Positions 26,982 through 35,542 of a DNA stretch of 64,000 bases are shown here, one piece after another; position 1 is the first letter of the stretch, and every line of letters starts with the position of its first letter. The notes beneath the pieces are model-generated. The model was not told the origin of the DNA. It searched no databases and saw only the letters and a program-made list of their open reading frames with translations. Both the position numbers and the translations under genes were made by a program. Origin of the DNA: Streptomyces sp. NBC_00576 (lineage in GTDB: Bacteria; Actinomycetota; Actinomycetes; Streptomycetales; Streptomycetaceae); NCBI RefSeq assembly GCF_036345175.1, contig NZ_CP107780.1, forward strand, positions 1 to 64,000, read 5' to 3'.

Positions 26982-27790
26982 GTGGTGGGGATCGTTGAGC
27001 GGCTGGTGCCGGACGAGTTGTGGGCGCTGTTTCAGCGGGTGGTTCCGGAGGCGCCCTCACGGCCTCAGGGCGGTGGTCGGCGGCGGCACGGTGACCGTGA
27101 AGTGCTGGCTGCCATCGTGTTCGTGGCAACGTCCGGTTGCACCTGGCAGCAGTTGCCGGCCGCGTCCTTCGGGCCGTCCGGCGCGACGGCTCACCGCCGC
27201 TTCACCGAGTGGACGAAGGCCAGGGTCTGGGCGAAGCTCCACCGCCTTGTCCTTGACGAACTCGGCTCCCGCGGTGACCTGGACTGGTCTCGGTGTGCGA
27301 TCGACTCAGTGAACATGCGCGCCCTGAAAAGGGGGACCTGACAGGTCCGAATCCTGTCGACCGGGGCAAGTACGGCTCAAAGATCCACTTGATCACGGAG
27401 CGGACCGGTCTGCCCCTGTCCGTGGGAATATCGGGTGCCAACGTCCATGACAGCCAGGCCCTGATCCCGCTCGTGAAGGGCATACCGCCGGTCCGCTCCC
27501 GCCGGGGACCCCGACGTCGCAAGCCCGACAAGCTTCATGCCGACAAGGGCTACGACTATGCCCACCTGCGGCGATGGTTAAGCAGCCGAGGCATCCGGCA
27601 CCGTATCGCCCGCAAGGGAGTTGAGAGCTCCCAGCGGTTGGGACGTCACCGTTGGACGATCGAACGCACCATGTCCTGGCTCGCCGGCTGCCGCCGTCTC
27701 CACCGTCGTTATGAGCGCAAGGCCGAGCATTTCCTCGCTTTCACGAGCATCGCCTGCACCCTCATCTGTTACCGGCGGCTCGGCCGCTGA
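26982..27790 (+). CDS. IS5-family transposase (two frames, -1 frameshift)
   Basis: ORF A (GTG 26982 to 27341) encodes IVERLVPDELWALFQRVVPE, the CTWQQLP motif and LDWSRCAIDSVNMRALK. ORF B (to 27790) encodes NPVDRGKYGSKIHLITERTG, LHADKGYDYAHLRRW and IERTMSWLAGCRRLHRRYER. ORF B is in the -1 frame and the change falls at a run of four A and five G (near 27329-27337), a plausible slip site. DDE residues are AID, HADKGYD and IERT. Confidence 0.82.
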
Positions 27791-28124
27791 TGTGGGTCCG
27801 CAGCAGTTTCACCGCCAGGTCGTGGCCGTAGTGCTTGGCGATGTCCATGGGGGTGCGACCGTCTGGATCGGCGAGCTCCGGGTCAGCCCCGAAGGCCAGC
27901 AGCACGGCAGTGGTGTGCACGGTCAACGGTTGGCCGCTCTGCAGGGAGCCGTCGCCCTCGGCGTCGATCGCGTGCGTCAGCAGCGTCATGTTGCTGAAGG
28001 CCTCATCAGGATCGGTACCGTGGGCCAGCAACCGGGCCAGGGTCTCGGCATCCTCGTGCTCGACCGCGTGATGCGCGGGTGTCCAGTAGTCGCTCACCAA
28101 GGCATTCAACCGCCACCACAGCAC
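27762..28124 (-). CDS. ankyrin-repeat protein (IS passenger)
   Basis: A 120-residue protein with two to three ankyrin repeats: DYWTPAHHAVEHEDAETLAR, a middle repeat (NMTLLTHAIDAE... VLLAFGAD) and DPDGRTPMDIAKHYGHDLAV. It should mediate protein-protein contacts. It lies wholly inside the IS5-type element, opposite to the transposase, and overlaps the transposase 3' end by 29 bp. Its role in the element is unknown; it could equally be DNA captured at insertion. Confidence 0.75.
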   Translation of the reverse strand: MLWWRLNALVSDYWTPAHHAVEHEDAETLARLLAHGTDPDEAFSNMTLLTHAIDAEGDGSLQSGQPLTVHTTAVLLAFGADPELADPDGRTPMDIAKHYGHDLAVKLLRTHISGRAAGNR

Positions 28125-28525
28125 GTCTGCCAGCGACTATCTACACAGTCATCCACCAATTGAGATGACGTCTAAGGACGCGACGCCCCTGCTTGCCGAC
28201 GGGCGGTCCGCCATTGCGAGGCCGCTGCAGGCCCGCGAAGAAGAGCTGTTGGTGCTTCACCCGCCGTAGGAAGATCGCCAGTGCGGCGGCCTCGCCGTTG
28301 ACGCCCGCAGCCTTGACGGCCCAGCTGGCCTGGGCCCGGCAGAGCCGGCAGCGGCCGTCGTGGACGGGAACCTCGCGACGGCAGACAGTACATGTGCCAG
28401 GCGGGTTGAGCTGGCCGTAGGTGTAGCAGGCCCGGCAGAACCGGCCGGGCAGCTGCCCCCAGGCGAAGCAGCCCACGCAGGAGGCCGCAGGCTTGTTGTC
28501 GCGGATCTTGCTCACCGTGGCGGCG

Positions 28526-28855
28526 TCAGGCCGGCGGGAGGGATCGGCCATCCCGGCGCTTGGGGATCACTGCCGGTGTGGCAGTCCCCGCGCCGACTGC
28601 CGCTCGTTCCGTCTCCGCCTGCTCCGGGCGGCCGACCTTTTCCGGCTCGGGGATCAGCAGGTCGCTGATCTCGCAGCCGAGGACGACGCAGATGACGTCC
28701 AGGTCCTCCAGCTTGAGCGAGACGGGCTGCCCGGACCACAGGCCCGACATCTTCCCCGCCGAGATCACCAAGCCGTGCTCGGCCAGGTTCCGCTGGAGCT
28801 CGGAAGCCTTCCAGACCCCTTTGTTCGCGGCGGTCAGCCGCAGGTTCCACCTCAT
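28526..28855 (-). CDS. XRE-type helix-turn-helix protein
   Basis: A 109-residue protein with a Cro/C1-type helix-turn-helix: NKGVWKASELQRNLAEHGLV, ISAGKMSGLWSG and LEDLDVICVVLGCEISDLL. The C-terminus is disordered. ATG 28855 overlaps the TGA of the upstream recombinase (TGATG), and the next gene starts (28551) before this one stops, so all three should be co-translated. It probably regulates the recombinase operon. Confidence 0.83.
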   Translation of the reverse strand: MRWNLRLTAANKGVWKASELQRNLAEHGLVISAGKMSGLWSGQPVSLKLEDLDVICVVLGCEISDLLIPEPEKVGRPEQAETERAAVGAGTATPAVIPKRRDGRSLPPA

Positions 28856-29976
28856 CAGACCAGTCCTTCCAACCGCTTCGCGGCCCGTTCCATCCCGGCG
28901 ACCCAGGCGTCCTCGACCCGGGTCTGCTGGACGTGGATGTATCGCATCGTGGTGGCGATCCACGAGTGTCCCAAAACCTCCTGGATTGCGAGCAAGTCCA
29001 GTCCGCTTCCGTAGAGTTGGGACGCGCAGAAATGTCGCAGGACGTGCGGTGTCAGCTTCTCGCCCCACCCGGGCAGGTGCACTTTGGCCGCGTCCTTGAG
29101 CCCATTGCGCAGGGCATCGTCGCCCACCCGACGTGAGGAACCGTCGGCGTTCTTGCGCTCGGAGGGAAACAGCGGGGTGCCGGGGCGGGTGTGGTCGTCG
29201 TCGAACTGGCCCCAGACATCCTCGATGAACCACCGAAGGGTTCGGTCGGCGCCGTTGATCAGCGGGACCATCCGTTCGCGTGGGCCCGATCCGCGGGCGC
29301 CCTTGCCATGGCGGACGTGGAGTTTGCCGAAGCGGCCCAGGTCCCACTTGATGTCATCCAGGTCGAGCCCGCATGCCTCGCTCACTCGCAGGCCGACCTG
29401 GGACAGCAGCTTCGAGGCGGTGTAGTTCCTGGCGGTAGGGGCGAACTTGCGGCAGGTGGCCAGCTCACCGCCCCAGCCGGTGAAGAGCGCCCCGACCTCC
29501 GGCTCGCTCGGTGGAATCCGCAGTTGGGCGTCCTTCGCGCCGCGCGGCTTGTTCATCTCGTCGATCGGGCACTCGATGACCCGGCCGGTCATCCGGTGCA
29601 GTTCGACCTTGTGCCGCAGCTCCAGGAACATGAAGTACGTGCTCAGCGCCTGGGACCGGGCCAGCCGGGTGCCGCTCGGCGAGCCACGCAGCACCTTCCC
29701 GAAGTACGCGTCAGCGTCGGCCGGCTCCATATCCCACAGCGGTCGGCCGAACCAGGTTCTGATCTGGTCCAGGTGTCCGACATCCCCGCGGATCGTGCCG
29801 TCCGCCAGTCCTGCCGAGGCGCGTGCGAGGACAAACCCGGACAGCGCGTCGGTCTCGAATCTCTCTAGTTCCTCCGCCGACGCGGGCGCCCAGTGCTCGC
29901 GCAGGTCCCGTACAACTGCCAGCGCCCCCAACCCGAGCCCCCTCACCTTCGGCCCGACTGCGGATCGGTCGGACAC
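28855..29976 (-). CDS. tyrosine recombinase / integrase
   Basis: A complete 373-residue tyrosine recombinase. The N-terminal SAM-like core-binding domain (DTIRGDVGHLDQIRTWF-like region) precedes a catalytic domain with Arg (QVGLRVSEACGLD), HxxR (TPHVLRHFCASQLY), His (IQEVLGHSWIATT) and Tyr (MRYIHVQQ). It should catalyse site-specific recombination. It is the first gene of the recombinase - XRE - recombinase operon. No attachment site could be identified. Confidence 0.92.
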   Translation of the reverse strand: MSDRSAVGPKVRGLGLGALAVVRDLREHWAPASAEELERFETDALSGFVLARASAGLADGTIRGDVGHLDQIRTWFGRPLWDMEPADADAYFGKVLRGSPSGTRLARSQALSTYFMFLELRHKVELHRMTGRVIECPIDEMNKPRGAKDAQLRIPPSEPEVGALFTGWGGELATCRKFAPTARNYTASKLLSQVGLRVSEACGLDLDDIKWDLGRFGKLHVRHGKGARGSGPRERMVPLINGADRTLRWFIEDVWGQFDDDHTRPGTPLFPSERKNADGSSRRVGDDALRNGLKDAAKVHLPGWGEKLTPHVLRHFCASQLYGSGLDLLAIQEVLGHSWIATTMRYIHVQQTRVEDAWVAGMERAAKRLEGLV

Positions 29977-30114
29977 GGTGAGAACGCTTCAAGAATCCCG
30001 AAGTTACGTCACGCGACCACAGAGCACTCGAAGGAGGAAGAACCCCCTGGCCACGGGGGCGGGGACTCAACGAGGCTCAGAGGAACTCACGGGATGTCGC
30101 ACAGGAGGTCGTGG

Positions 30115-30330
30115 ATGCCGTCGGTCGTGGGGTTGTTGGAACAGCGCGAGGTCGCCGCCCGCCGTCGCGTGGACGGGCTGAGGGAAGAGGCCGATCGCGT
30201 CCAGGCCGAGTTGGCCGTGGCCGAGCGGGAATGGCGGGAGTGGGCCATCGCCTGCTCGCGGGTCGGCGAGGTGCTGGCTCCCGTGGACGCCTCAAGCGTC
30301 ACTGGGGGAGGTGACCAGTTACACGTCAGG
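30115..30330 (+). pseudogene. truncated coiled-coil protein
   Basis: ATG 30115 follows a strong AGGAGG (30103-30108) with 6-nt spacing. The product begins MPSVVGLLEQREVAARRRVD followed by a heptad-like helix (EEADRVQAELAVAEREWREW). It resembles the N-terminal coiled coil of hypothetical proteins common in Streptomyces mobile regions. After about residue 65 the frame becomes low-complexity and unlike the family, so the gene appears cut near 30305-30330. Confidence 0.5.
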
Positions 30331-30507
30331 GCCCGTACCGGCTACGTCCGATACGGGCACCAGTCAGTTCCCGGAGTCTGTAACTGCCGGACTCTGGGAG
30401 TCTGTCCTTTTGAAGTTCGGCCAGGGGCTGTCAGCGCCCATGACCTGCTGCAGGTTGCGCGGAACCTCCCTGCCCCCCGGCGGATTACGGGGGTAAAGGA
30501 ACGAGCG

Positions 30508-31071
30508 TCAGCTGCAGGTCCGGTATCCGTAGCCGGCGATGCGCCAGATGTCGTCCCCGTCCCTGAAGGAGTACTTCCCCTCGCTGTTGCGCACCACGGA
30601 GAAGCTGTGAAGGTCTCCGTAGTACGTCATGTTGAGCTGCTCGCCCCTGGCCTCGCTGCCGCCCGTCACCTTGAGCTCGTCGTCGGCGCGGCCGAAGGTT
30701 CCGCCACCCACGACCCCGTCGACGCCTAGGTTCCAGTGATCCTGCAGATTCTCCGTTGCCCCACGGGTGTTCGGGCCGAACTGGCCGTCGACGTCAGAAG
30801 CATCGAAGTTCGAGCCGTCCGTTTCGTCCGCGCCCTCAGCCCAGAGGATCTTCTGCCACAGGCAGACGGCGTTGTTGTCGTCGTACCACGCGCCGGCGTC
30901 AAATTGCAGCTCTCCCTCGTCGCTCCAGTCGCCCTTGTAGGAATCGTAGCCGCGGACGTAGCCATCGGACTTGGCTGCCGAGGCTGGGGACGCGCTCAGG
31001 GCGAGGGCGCCGACGGCCAGGGTGGCGCCGAGGGCTGTGGCGATGCGCTTCCGTGTTGCGGTGATGGTCAT
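30508..31071 (-). CDS. secreted peptidoglycan-binding-type protein
   Basis: A 187-residue protein with a signal peptide (MTITATRKRIATALGATLAV, cleavage near ASA-AKS). The mature part contains a peptidoglycan-binding-like motif: VCLWQKILWAEG... DVDGQFGPNTRGATENLQDH and GVDGVVGGGTFG, the repeated vDGxfGpxT signature of PGBD-type domains. It probably binds the cell wall or acts outside the cell; no catalytic residues are obvious. A GGGGAAC lies just upstream of ATG 31071. Confidence 0.78.
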   Translation of the reverse strand: MTITATRKRIATALGATLAVGALALSASPASAAKSDGYVRGYDSYKGDWSDEGELQFDAGAWYDDNNAVCLWQKILWAEGADETDGSNFDASDVDGQFGPNTRGATENLQDHWNLGVDGVVGGGTFGRADDELKVTGGSEARGEQLNMTYYGDLHSFSVVRNSEGKYSFRDGDDIWRIAGYGYRTCS

Positions 31072-31161
31072 GTGGGTTCCCCGTAGTCATCGTGGTTGAG
31101 TGTGGTGGCGCTGCCCCGGGATCAACCGGGTGCTGTGCATGCTCTTATTGCGAGGAGGACA

Positions 31162-31192
31162 TGGTGCTGGTGGCCTCGGACCACCAGCACCA
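31162..31192. promoter_or_regulatory. perfect 12-bp hairpin in divergent intergenic region
   Basis: TGGTGCTGGTGG (31162-31173) and its complement (31181-31192) form a 12-bp stem with a 7-nt loop. It lies about 90 bp upstream of one gene and 125 bp upstream of the divergent one, so it cannot be a simple terminator for either. It may be an operator or leader structure. Confidence 0.4.
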
Positions 31193-31316
31193 CCGCTTCC
31201 CCCCTGCTCCAGATTGAGCTGTCGGTGGCCGGAGCCGCGACCTGATTCGGCCTAGACCGAACAACGCCACAGCGGAAAGATCATCAGGCCTGTGCCTCAC
31301 AGCTTTGGGGGAGACC

Positions 31317-32327
31317 GTGGTCTTTCGTATTCACTTCACGGCTGAGGACTTGGCGCGCACGAAGGTGGCTGATTCGCCGATGCCGCTTGCGGAGCTGAAG
31401 GCGGCTGCACGAGCCTTGCAAGATCGCAATCAGCTGGCTCGACTGAGCGGCTGGCGTCGACACTCGCTCGCGCAACTGTCCCCTACGGCACGCCTGGCCC
31501 TGGACTTCATTCCCCGTGTGGGTTGGTCACCAACTTTCATTGGTGCGCCCAGGGCCGGCGCCCCGGAGGAACTCGTCGAGCAGGTACGTGCGACACCGGT
31601 CAGTCAGATTCGCACGGCGCTGACTACGATCCTCCCTCGACACAGTCCGTCCGCAGTCCCGCCTCTGACGCCCCGCCTCACCGACTCAGCCTTCCTTGGG
31701 GAGGTTTGTGATGGCCTCAGCGCCCTCTACGAGGTACTCCTCGCTCCTTACTGGTCAGAGATAGTTGACGCCTTCGTCGCCGATAGGTCGGTGCGAATGC
31801 GGCAGATGCTGCACGGGGGCGTGGAGTCATTACTCCGCCAGGTCAATCCGCAATATATGCGCTGGAAGGCTCCGATACTGGAGATACCCACGCCGAGGGA
31901 CGACAACGAATACGACCTGCACCTGGGAGGCCGAGGTCTGCTGCTCATGCCCTCGGTGCTGCTGACAAGCCCTGTTATCCACTACGACGCTGAGCCCCAG
32001 CCCGCCGTCACCTACCCAGCCAGTTACGACCAGCCCTTGCGCCGGTTGACCTCCTTCACGCCCAAGGCCGCCCCCAGGCGAGTCACCGCCCCAGTCGCAG
32101 CGCTGCTCGGACACACACGAGCTGCTGTGCTTGCCGCCGTTGCCGAGCACCCAGGCTGCTCAACCAAGGAACTAGCTGCCTTCACGGGGCTGGCCGCATC
32201 CAGCGCCAGCGAACACGCCACCACCCTCCGCGAGGCTGGGCTAATCACCACCATCAGGCATCGGAACACGCGGCTGCACAGTCCAAGCCAGCTAGGACTC
32301 GGCCTTTTGAACCACACGTCAGACTGA
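31317..32327 (+). CDS. winged-helix (ArsR-like) transcriptional regulator
   Basis: About 336 residues from GTG 31317, preceded by GGGGGAG. The N-terminal ~240 residues form the domain typical of large actinobacterial ArsR-like regulators (FRIHFTAEDLARTKVAD, LLAPYWSEIVDAFVADRSVR, LGGRGLLLMPSVLL). The C-terminus is a winged helix: RAAVLAAVAEHPGCSTKELA, GLAASSASEHATTLREAGLI and TTIRHRNTRLHS. It probably regulates itself or neighbouring genes; the effector is unknown. Confidence 0.82.
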   Translation: MVFRIHFTAEDLARTKVADSPMPLAELKAAARALQDRNQLARLSGWRRHSLAQLSPTARLALDFIPRVGWSPTFIGAPRAGAPEELVEQVRATPVSQIRTALTTILPRHSPSAVPPLTPRLTDSAFLGEVCDGLSALYEVLLAPYWSEIVDAFVADRSVRMRQMLHGGVESLLRQVNPQYMRWKAPILEIPTPRDDNEYDLHLGGRGLLLMPSVLLTSPVIHYDAEPQPAVTYPASYDQPLRRLTSFTPKAAPRRVTAPVAALLGHTRAAVLAAVAEHPGCSTKELAAFTGLAASSASEHATTLREAGLITTIRHRNTRLHSPSQLGLGLLNHTSD

Positions 32328-32584
32328 GCGGGCACCGGCCTCCAGTCGGCCTGCTCGATCCCGGTCGCCCGTGGCCCGCTATGACGCCGTGCCACTCTCT
32401 CCGTGGCGACGGGCCTTGGGTTTCTCAGCCGGCCATCGCACCCGTTCACGCGCCATGCGGTACATGTACCCCTCGCCGCCGTCCGGTGCCTGGGCCTCCC
32501 CGATCCGGGTTTATCCACAGGCCGGAACGCGGTCGGCGGTTCCTCCGTACGCTGCTGCCCGAATCGACCACGGGGGTGTGCGGG

Positions 32585-32809
32585 ATGCGGTACGGCGTGG
32601 TGGTGGAGGAACTCGCGGTGGAGGTCATGGCGCAGTTGCCGGACGACCCGGCCCGACGGGAGGTGATGGCGCTCGTGGAGGTCGCGCGGATGGATCCGCG
32701 GGCCTGGCCCGATGTACGCGACGTCGGCTCGGTGGAGGAGATCCGGGAGGCGGTCGGACGGCGGTGCTGGATGGCTTTGTCGATGACTTGGAACAGCGTG
32801 CGTCGATGA
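32585..32809 (+). CDS. small hypothetical protein
   Basis: A 74-residue frame from ATG 32585, beginning MRYGVVVEELAVEVMAQLPD. The helix-rich middle (DDPARREVMALVEVARMDPR) is reminiscent of small toxin-like or conserved proteins. Near 32770 another frame reads AVLDGFVDDLEQRAS, so the gene may be frameshifted at its 3' end. It lies just before the ISL3-type element. The upstream 32330-32584 stretch shows no gene. Confidence 0.4.
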   Translation: MRYGVVVEELAVEVMAQLPDDPARREVMALVEVARMDPRAWPDVRDVGSVEEIREAVGRRCWMALSMTWNSVRR

Positions 32810-33022
32810 GTTCTGACAGCGGTTCCTGCTCCGTGGGTTCGATAATGTCGGTGAGTTTTGGGCTCTGGCAGCGATCACGGGGAGCCGTCACGGTCGGTGA
32901 AGGGGCTGTTCGATTCCGGACTGCACGCCGGGGCGCGCCTCAGCCCGAATCGCCATATGTGGCGCTCCATCAGGTGTGGTGAGTGCGAGCTGTTTCGTAC
33001 CGTCCGGGGCGATGCCCAGGAC

Positions 33023-34591
33023 ATGGACCACGACGAGATCTCCTGGCAGGACGTGCTGTTCGAGGGCGTCGAGGTGCTGATCACCGCCGCAGTGCACGGG
33101 GTGAGTGGACTGATGGTGCGGCTGGCCGGCCGGAGTGGTGAAGGCGTGTGTCCGTCCTGCGGCCGGGCGTCGGCACGGGTGCACGACCGCTATGAGCGAC
33201 AGCTGCAGGATCTTCCGCTGGCCGGGCACGCCGTACGGATCCTACTGTCCGTGCGACGCTTCGTGTGCGTCGATCCGGCTTGCTCCCAGCGCACATTCGC
33301 TGAGCAGATATCGGGGCTGACCAGCCCGTACGCGCGGTGCACTGACCGGCTCGGCGAGCTCCTGGACCGAGTCGCGCTCGCCTTGGCGGGCCGCGCCGGG
33401 TCCAGGATGGCTACTGCCCTGGGGCTGACCGCGGGGCGAATGGGGCTGCTGAACCGCGTCCGGGCGATGCCTGACCCGCTCCACGACACCCCGCGGGTCC
33501 TCGGTGTCGATGATTTCGCCACCCGCCGCGGTGTCCGGTACGCGACGGTGATTACCGATGGTGAGACGCACCAAGTCATCGACGTGCTCCCGGGCCGCGA
33601 GGCAGGACCGCTGGCCGACTGGCTCACCGCGCACCCGGGCGTGGAGGTCATCTGCCGGGACAGGGCTGGGGCTTACGCGGAGGGCTCCCGGCTCGGCGCC
33701 CCGGAAGCGGTCCAGGTCGCCGACCGCTTCCACCTCTGGCAGGGCCTCGGCCGGGCCGTGGAGAAGACCGTCGGCGCCCACCGCTCCTGCCTGCAAGAAC
33801 CGGCCCCGATACCGGCGGACGGCACCGAGCCTGCGGTGGCGGCGGATCCCACCGGACCGCGCGCGGAACGCAAGCGGGCCGCTCACGCCCAGGTCCACGA
33901 GCTGATCGCGCAGGGACACAGCCTCCGCGCGATCGCCCGGCATCTTGGGTGGGGCCGGAAAACGGTGTTGAGGTACGCGCACGCCGCACGCTGGCAGGAC
34001 ATGATCGTCGGGATGCCACTGCGGCCGAGCAAGCTCGATCCCTACAAGCCCTACTTGCAACGCCGATGGTCACAAGGGTGCACGAACGCCATCGCCCTGC
34101 ACCGCGAGATCACCGAACAGGGCTACCCCGACGGATACGCCTCCGTCCGCGACTACCTCGCGGCCTTCCGGCCCAAGGCCGGCACCCCGGCGCCCGCACC
34201 ACCCAGCGTCCGGAGGGTCACCGGCTGGCTCACCCGCCACCCCACCACGCTCAGTGAAGAAGAACATCAGCACCTCAAGTCGATCCTGGCCCGATGCCCC
34301 GAACTGGAGGCCGCTCACCAGCACATCCGCGACTTCGGCGAGATCCTCACCTGTCACCTCGGAACCCTGCTCCCCGACTGGATCGACGCCGTCGTCCGGG
34401 ACGACCTGCCCGGACTGACCGGCTACGCCCGCAGCATGAACAGCGACTTCGACGCCGTCACCGCCGGCCTCACCCTGTCCTGGAGCTCCGGCGGCACGGA
34501 AGGTGCCGTCAATCGCATCAAAAAAATCAAAAGGCAGCTATACGGGCGTGCCGAATTCGAACTACTCCGAAAGCTGATCCTGCTTCAGTAA
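33023..34591 (+). CDS. ISL3-family transposase
   Basis: From ATG 33023 (MDHDEISWQDVLFEGVEVLI) about 522 residues, the usual ISL3 size; the frame is open back to 32858. It has an N-terminal zinc finger (CPSCGRASARVHDRYER, FVCVDPACSQRTFAEQ), the first Asp (LGVDDFATRRGVRYATVITD), the second (VEVICRDRAGAYAEG) followed by QVADRFHLW, an internal helix-turn-helix (SLRAIARHLGWGRKTVLRYA) and the terminal SSGGTEGAVNRIKKIKRQLY with its Glu. It is intact. Confidence 0.92.
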   Translation: MDHDEISWQDVLFEGVEVLITAAVHGVSGLMVRLAGRSGEGVCPSCGRASARVHDRYERQLQDLPLAGHAVRILLSVRRFVCVDPACSQRTFAEQISGLTSPYARCTDRLGELLDRVALALAGRAGSRMATALGLTAGRMGLLNRVRAMPDPLHDTPRVLGVDDFATRRGVRYATVITDGETHQVIDVLPGREAGPLADWLTAHPGVEVICRDRAGAYAEGSRLGAPEAVQVADRFHLWQGLGRAVEKTVGAHRSCLQEPAPIPADGTEPAVAADPTGPRAERKRAAHAQVHELIAQGHSLRAIARHLGWGRKTVLRYAHAARWQDMIVGMPLRPSKLDPYKPYLQRRWSQGCTNAIALHREITEQGYPDGYASVRDYLAAFRPKAGTPAPAPPSVRRVTGWLTRHPTTLSEEEHQHLKSILARCPELEAAHQHIRDFGEILTCHLGTLLPDWIDAVVRDDLPGLTGYARSMNSDFDAVTAGLTLSWSSGGTEGAVNRIKKIKRQLYGRAEFELLRKLILLQ

Positions 34592-34595
34592 CCGA

Positions 34596-34628
34596 CCGTG
34601 ACGACTCCCCGCGACCACTGCCAGAATC
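34596..34628. repeat. internal degenerate copy of the ISL3 right inverted repeat
   Basis: These 33 bp match the outer right repeat (35432-35464) at 27 positions and lie 5 bp after the transposase stop, where a minimal ISL3 element should end. They mark the probable original right end before passenger DNA was added. Confidence 0.85.
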
Positions 34629-34654
34629 TCCAACCTCCCCCAGTGCTGGGGTGA

Positions 34655-34849
34655 TTGGTGAAGATCAGGTGTCTTGTTTTTGGCCCCGTGGGCCGTCCTG
34701 AATTGGGACCTTCGTGGTGGCGGAGCGCAATGTGGCGGTGGTTGGGGGCCAGCGGCAGCATGACGGCTCTGGTGGCGATGGCCAGCGGTGTGGACAATGA
34801 CAAGATCGATGTGCCGGATCGGGCAAGGTTGGTGAGGAGCACGAAATGA
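34655..34849 (+). CDS. possible small passenger ORF
   Basis: A 64-residue frame from GTG 34655 (MVKIRCLVFGPVGRPELGPS) whose stop overlaps the next ATG (ATGA at 34846-34849). The overlap suggests translational coupling, but there is no strong ribosome-binding site and no family similarity. It may be leader sequence rather than a gene. Confidence 0.25.
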   Translation: MVKIRCLVFGPVGRPELGPSWWRSAMWRWLGASGSMTALVAMASGVDNDKIDVPDRARLVRSTK

Positions 34850-35229
34850 GCGTCGATCGTCCAGAGCCGGCTTCCGACCGACCCGTCTGTGATCAGTTCC
34901 CGGAGATCCCCGAAGAACGTCGGATTGCCGTCGAGCGGTTTCTCACCATGAGGCCCGAGCTCGTGCCGTATGCCAGCAACCTCCTGCGCCGACCCGACAT
35001 TGCGCCACTCGCGGTCGAAATGTTGCTGAAGTTTGCGGAATTCGAGGCGGAGGAGCGGACGCGACGCGAAACCGCCCCCAAGGCCCCTAGGTCTGCCGGC
35101 ACCGGCAGAGGCAATGCATGGCTGGACTACGTTGCTGCTTTGTCAGGCGCTGACATCTGGCGCCTCGCCGTCGAGTTGGACAGCGAGAGCAGCCAGCACC
35201 GTGACATCGCTGAGGGAAGACGGAGCTGA
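34846..35229 (+). CDS. hypothetical passenger protein of the ISL3-type element
   Basis: A 127-residue protein from ATG 34846, preceded by GAGGAG. It is helical and acidic (EERRIAVERFLTMRPELVPY, MLLKFAEFEAEERTRRE, IWRLAVELDSESSQ) with no recognised domain. It lies between the internal and outer right inverted repeats, so it travels with the transposase. The remaining passenger DNA (35230-35431) shows no gene. Confidence 0.6.
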   Translation: MSVDRPEPASDRPVCDQFPEIPEERRIAVERFLTMRPELVPYASNLLRRPDIAPLAVEMLLKFAEFEAEERTRRETAPKAPRSAGTGRGNAWLDYVAALSGADIWRLAVELDSESSQHRDIAEGRRS

Positions 35230-35542
35230 CGACGCGGGCTGTGGAGAAACGACTGGATGCGTATGCCACCGCTCTGATGGCCACGCTGGGCTGAACAACC
35301 CGCGGCGCGGGCCCGGCGGCCACATCCAGCAGCCGAGCCGACCGCACACCCGCACCGGGATACCCCGAGTACCGGCAGGCTCCCGGCCGACAGCCCTGCG
35401 ACGCCTCCGAATCGAACGGCAACATCACTCGCCGTGACGGCTCCCCGTGATCGCTGCCAGAGCCGAGTTTTGACACCGCCTCGGGTTGCTCGGGCCTCCT
35501 TCCTTGATCGGTCTTCGAAAGAGCCTCGGCCCACAACTTGGG

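Larger units (their letters stand above)
26943..28172 (+). mobile_element. IS5-type element carrying an ankyrin gene
   Basis: The ends GAAGCCATCTCATTTGGCTGG (26943-26963, first 20 shown are the match) and the complement region 28153-28172 are imperfect inverted repeats sharing the CATCTCA core. Flanks are TTA (26940-26942) and TAA (28173-28175), a TNA-type duplication differing at one base. The reading frame of the disrupted recombinase is restored when the element and one copy are removed, which supports these ends. Besides the transposase, it contains an opposite-strand ankyrin-repeat gene. Size is 1,230 bp. Confidence 0.75.
25705..28551 (-). pseudogene. zinc-ribbon tyrosine recombinase-like gene, split by an IS element
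   Basis: The 5' part (28551-28173) encodes a cysteine-rich N-terminus (CVGCFAWGQLPGRFCRACY, CTVCRREVP, CRLCRAQA). The 3' part (26939-25705) encodes an integrase-like core (AAVHAARPKMIRTMQLYDVD, HLALVFGIDEKTAIRYADSA). Removing the IS5-type element at 26943-28172 and one 3-bp target copy restores a single frame of about 537 residues. The split gene is the last of three overlapping genes. The box I Arg (ARPKMIR) is visible; the other catalytic residues are less clear, so it may be an accessory recombinase. Disruption should inactivate it. Confidence 0.78.
32861..35464 (+). mobile_element. ISL3-family element with passenger DNA (transporter IS-like)
   Basis: Perfect 33-bp inverted repeats (32861-32893 and 35432-35464; outer end GGCTCTGGCAGCGATCACGG) bound 2,604 bp. 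GAGTTTTG flanks both ends (32853-32860 and 35465-35472), a perfect 8-bp duplication as expected for ISL3. The left half is an ISL3 transposase gene; an internal degenerate copy of the right repeat lies at 34596-34628, and the right ~800 bp are passenger DNA. The whole unit therefore moved as one. Confidence 0.92.
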
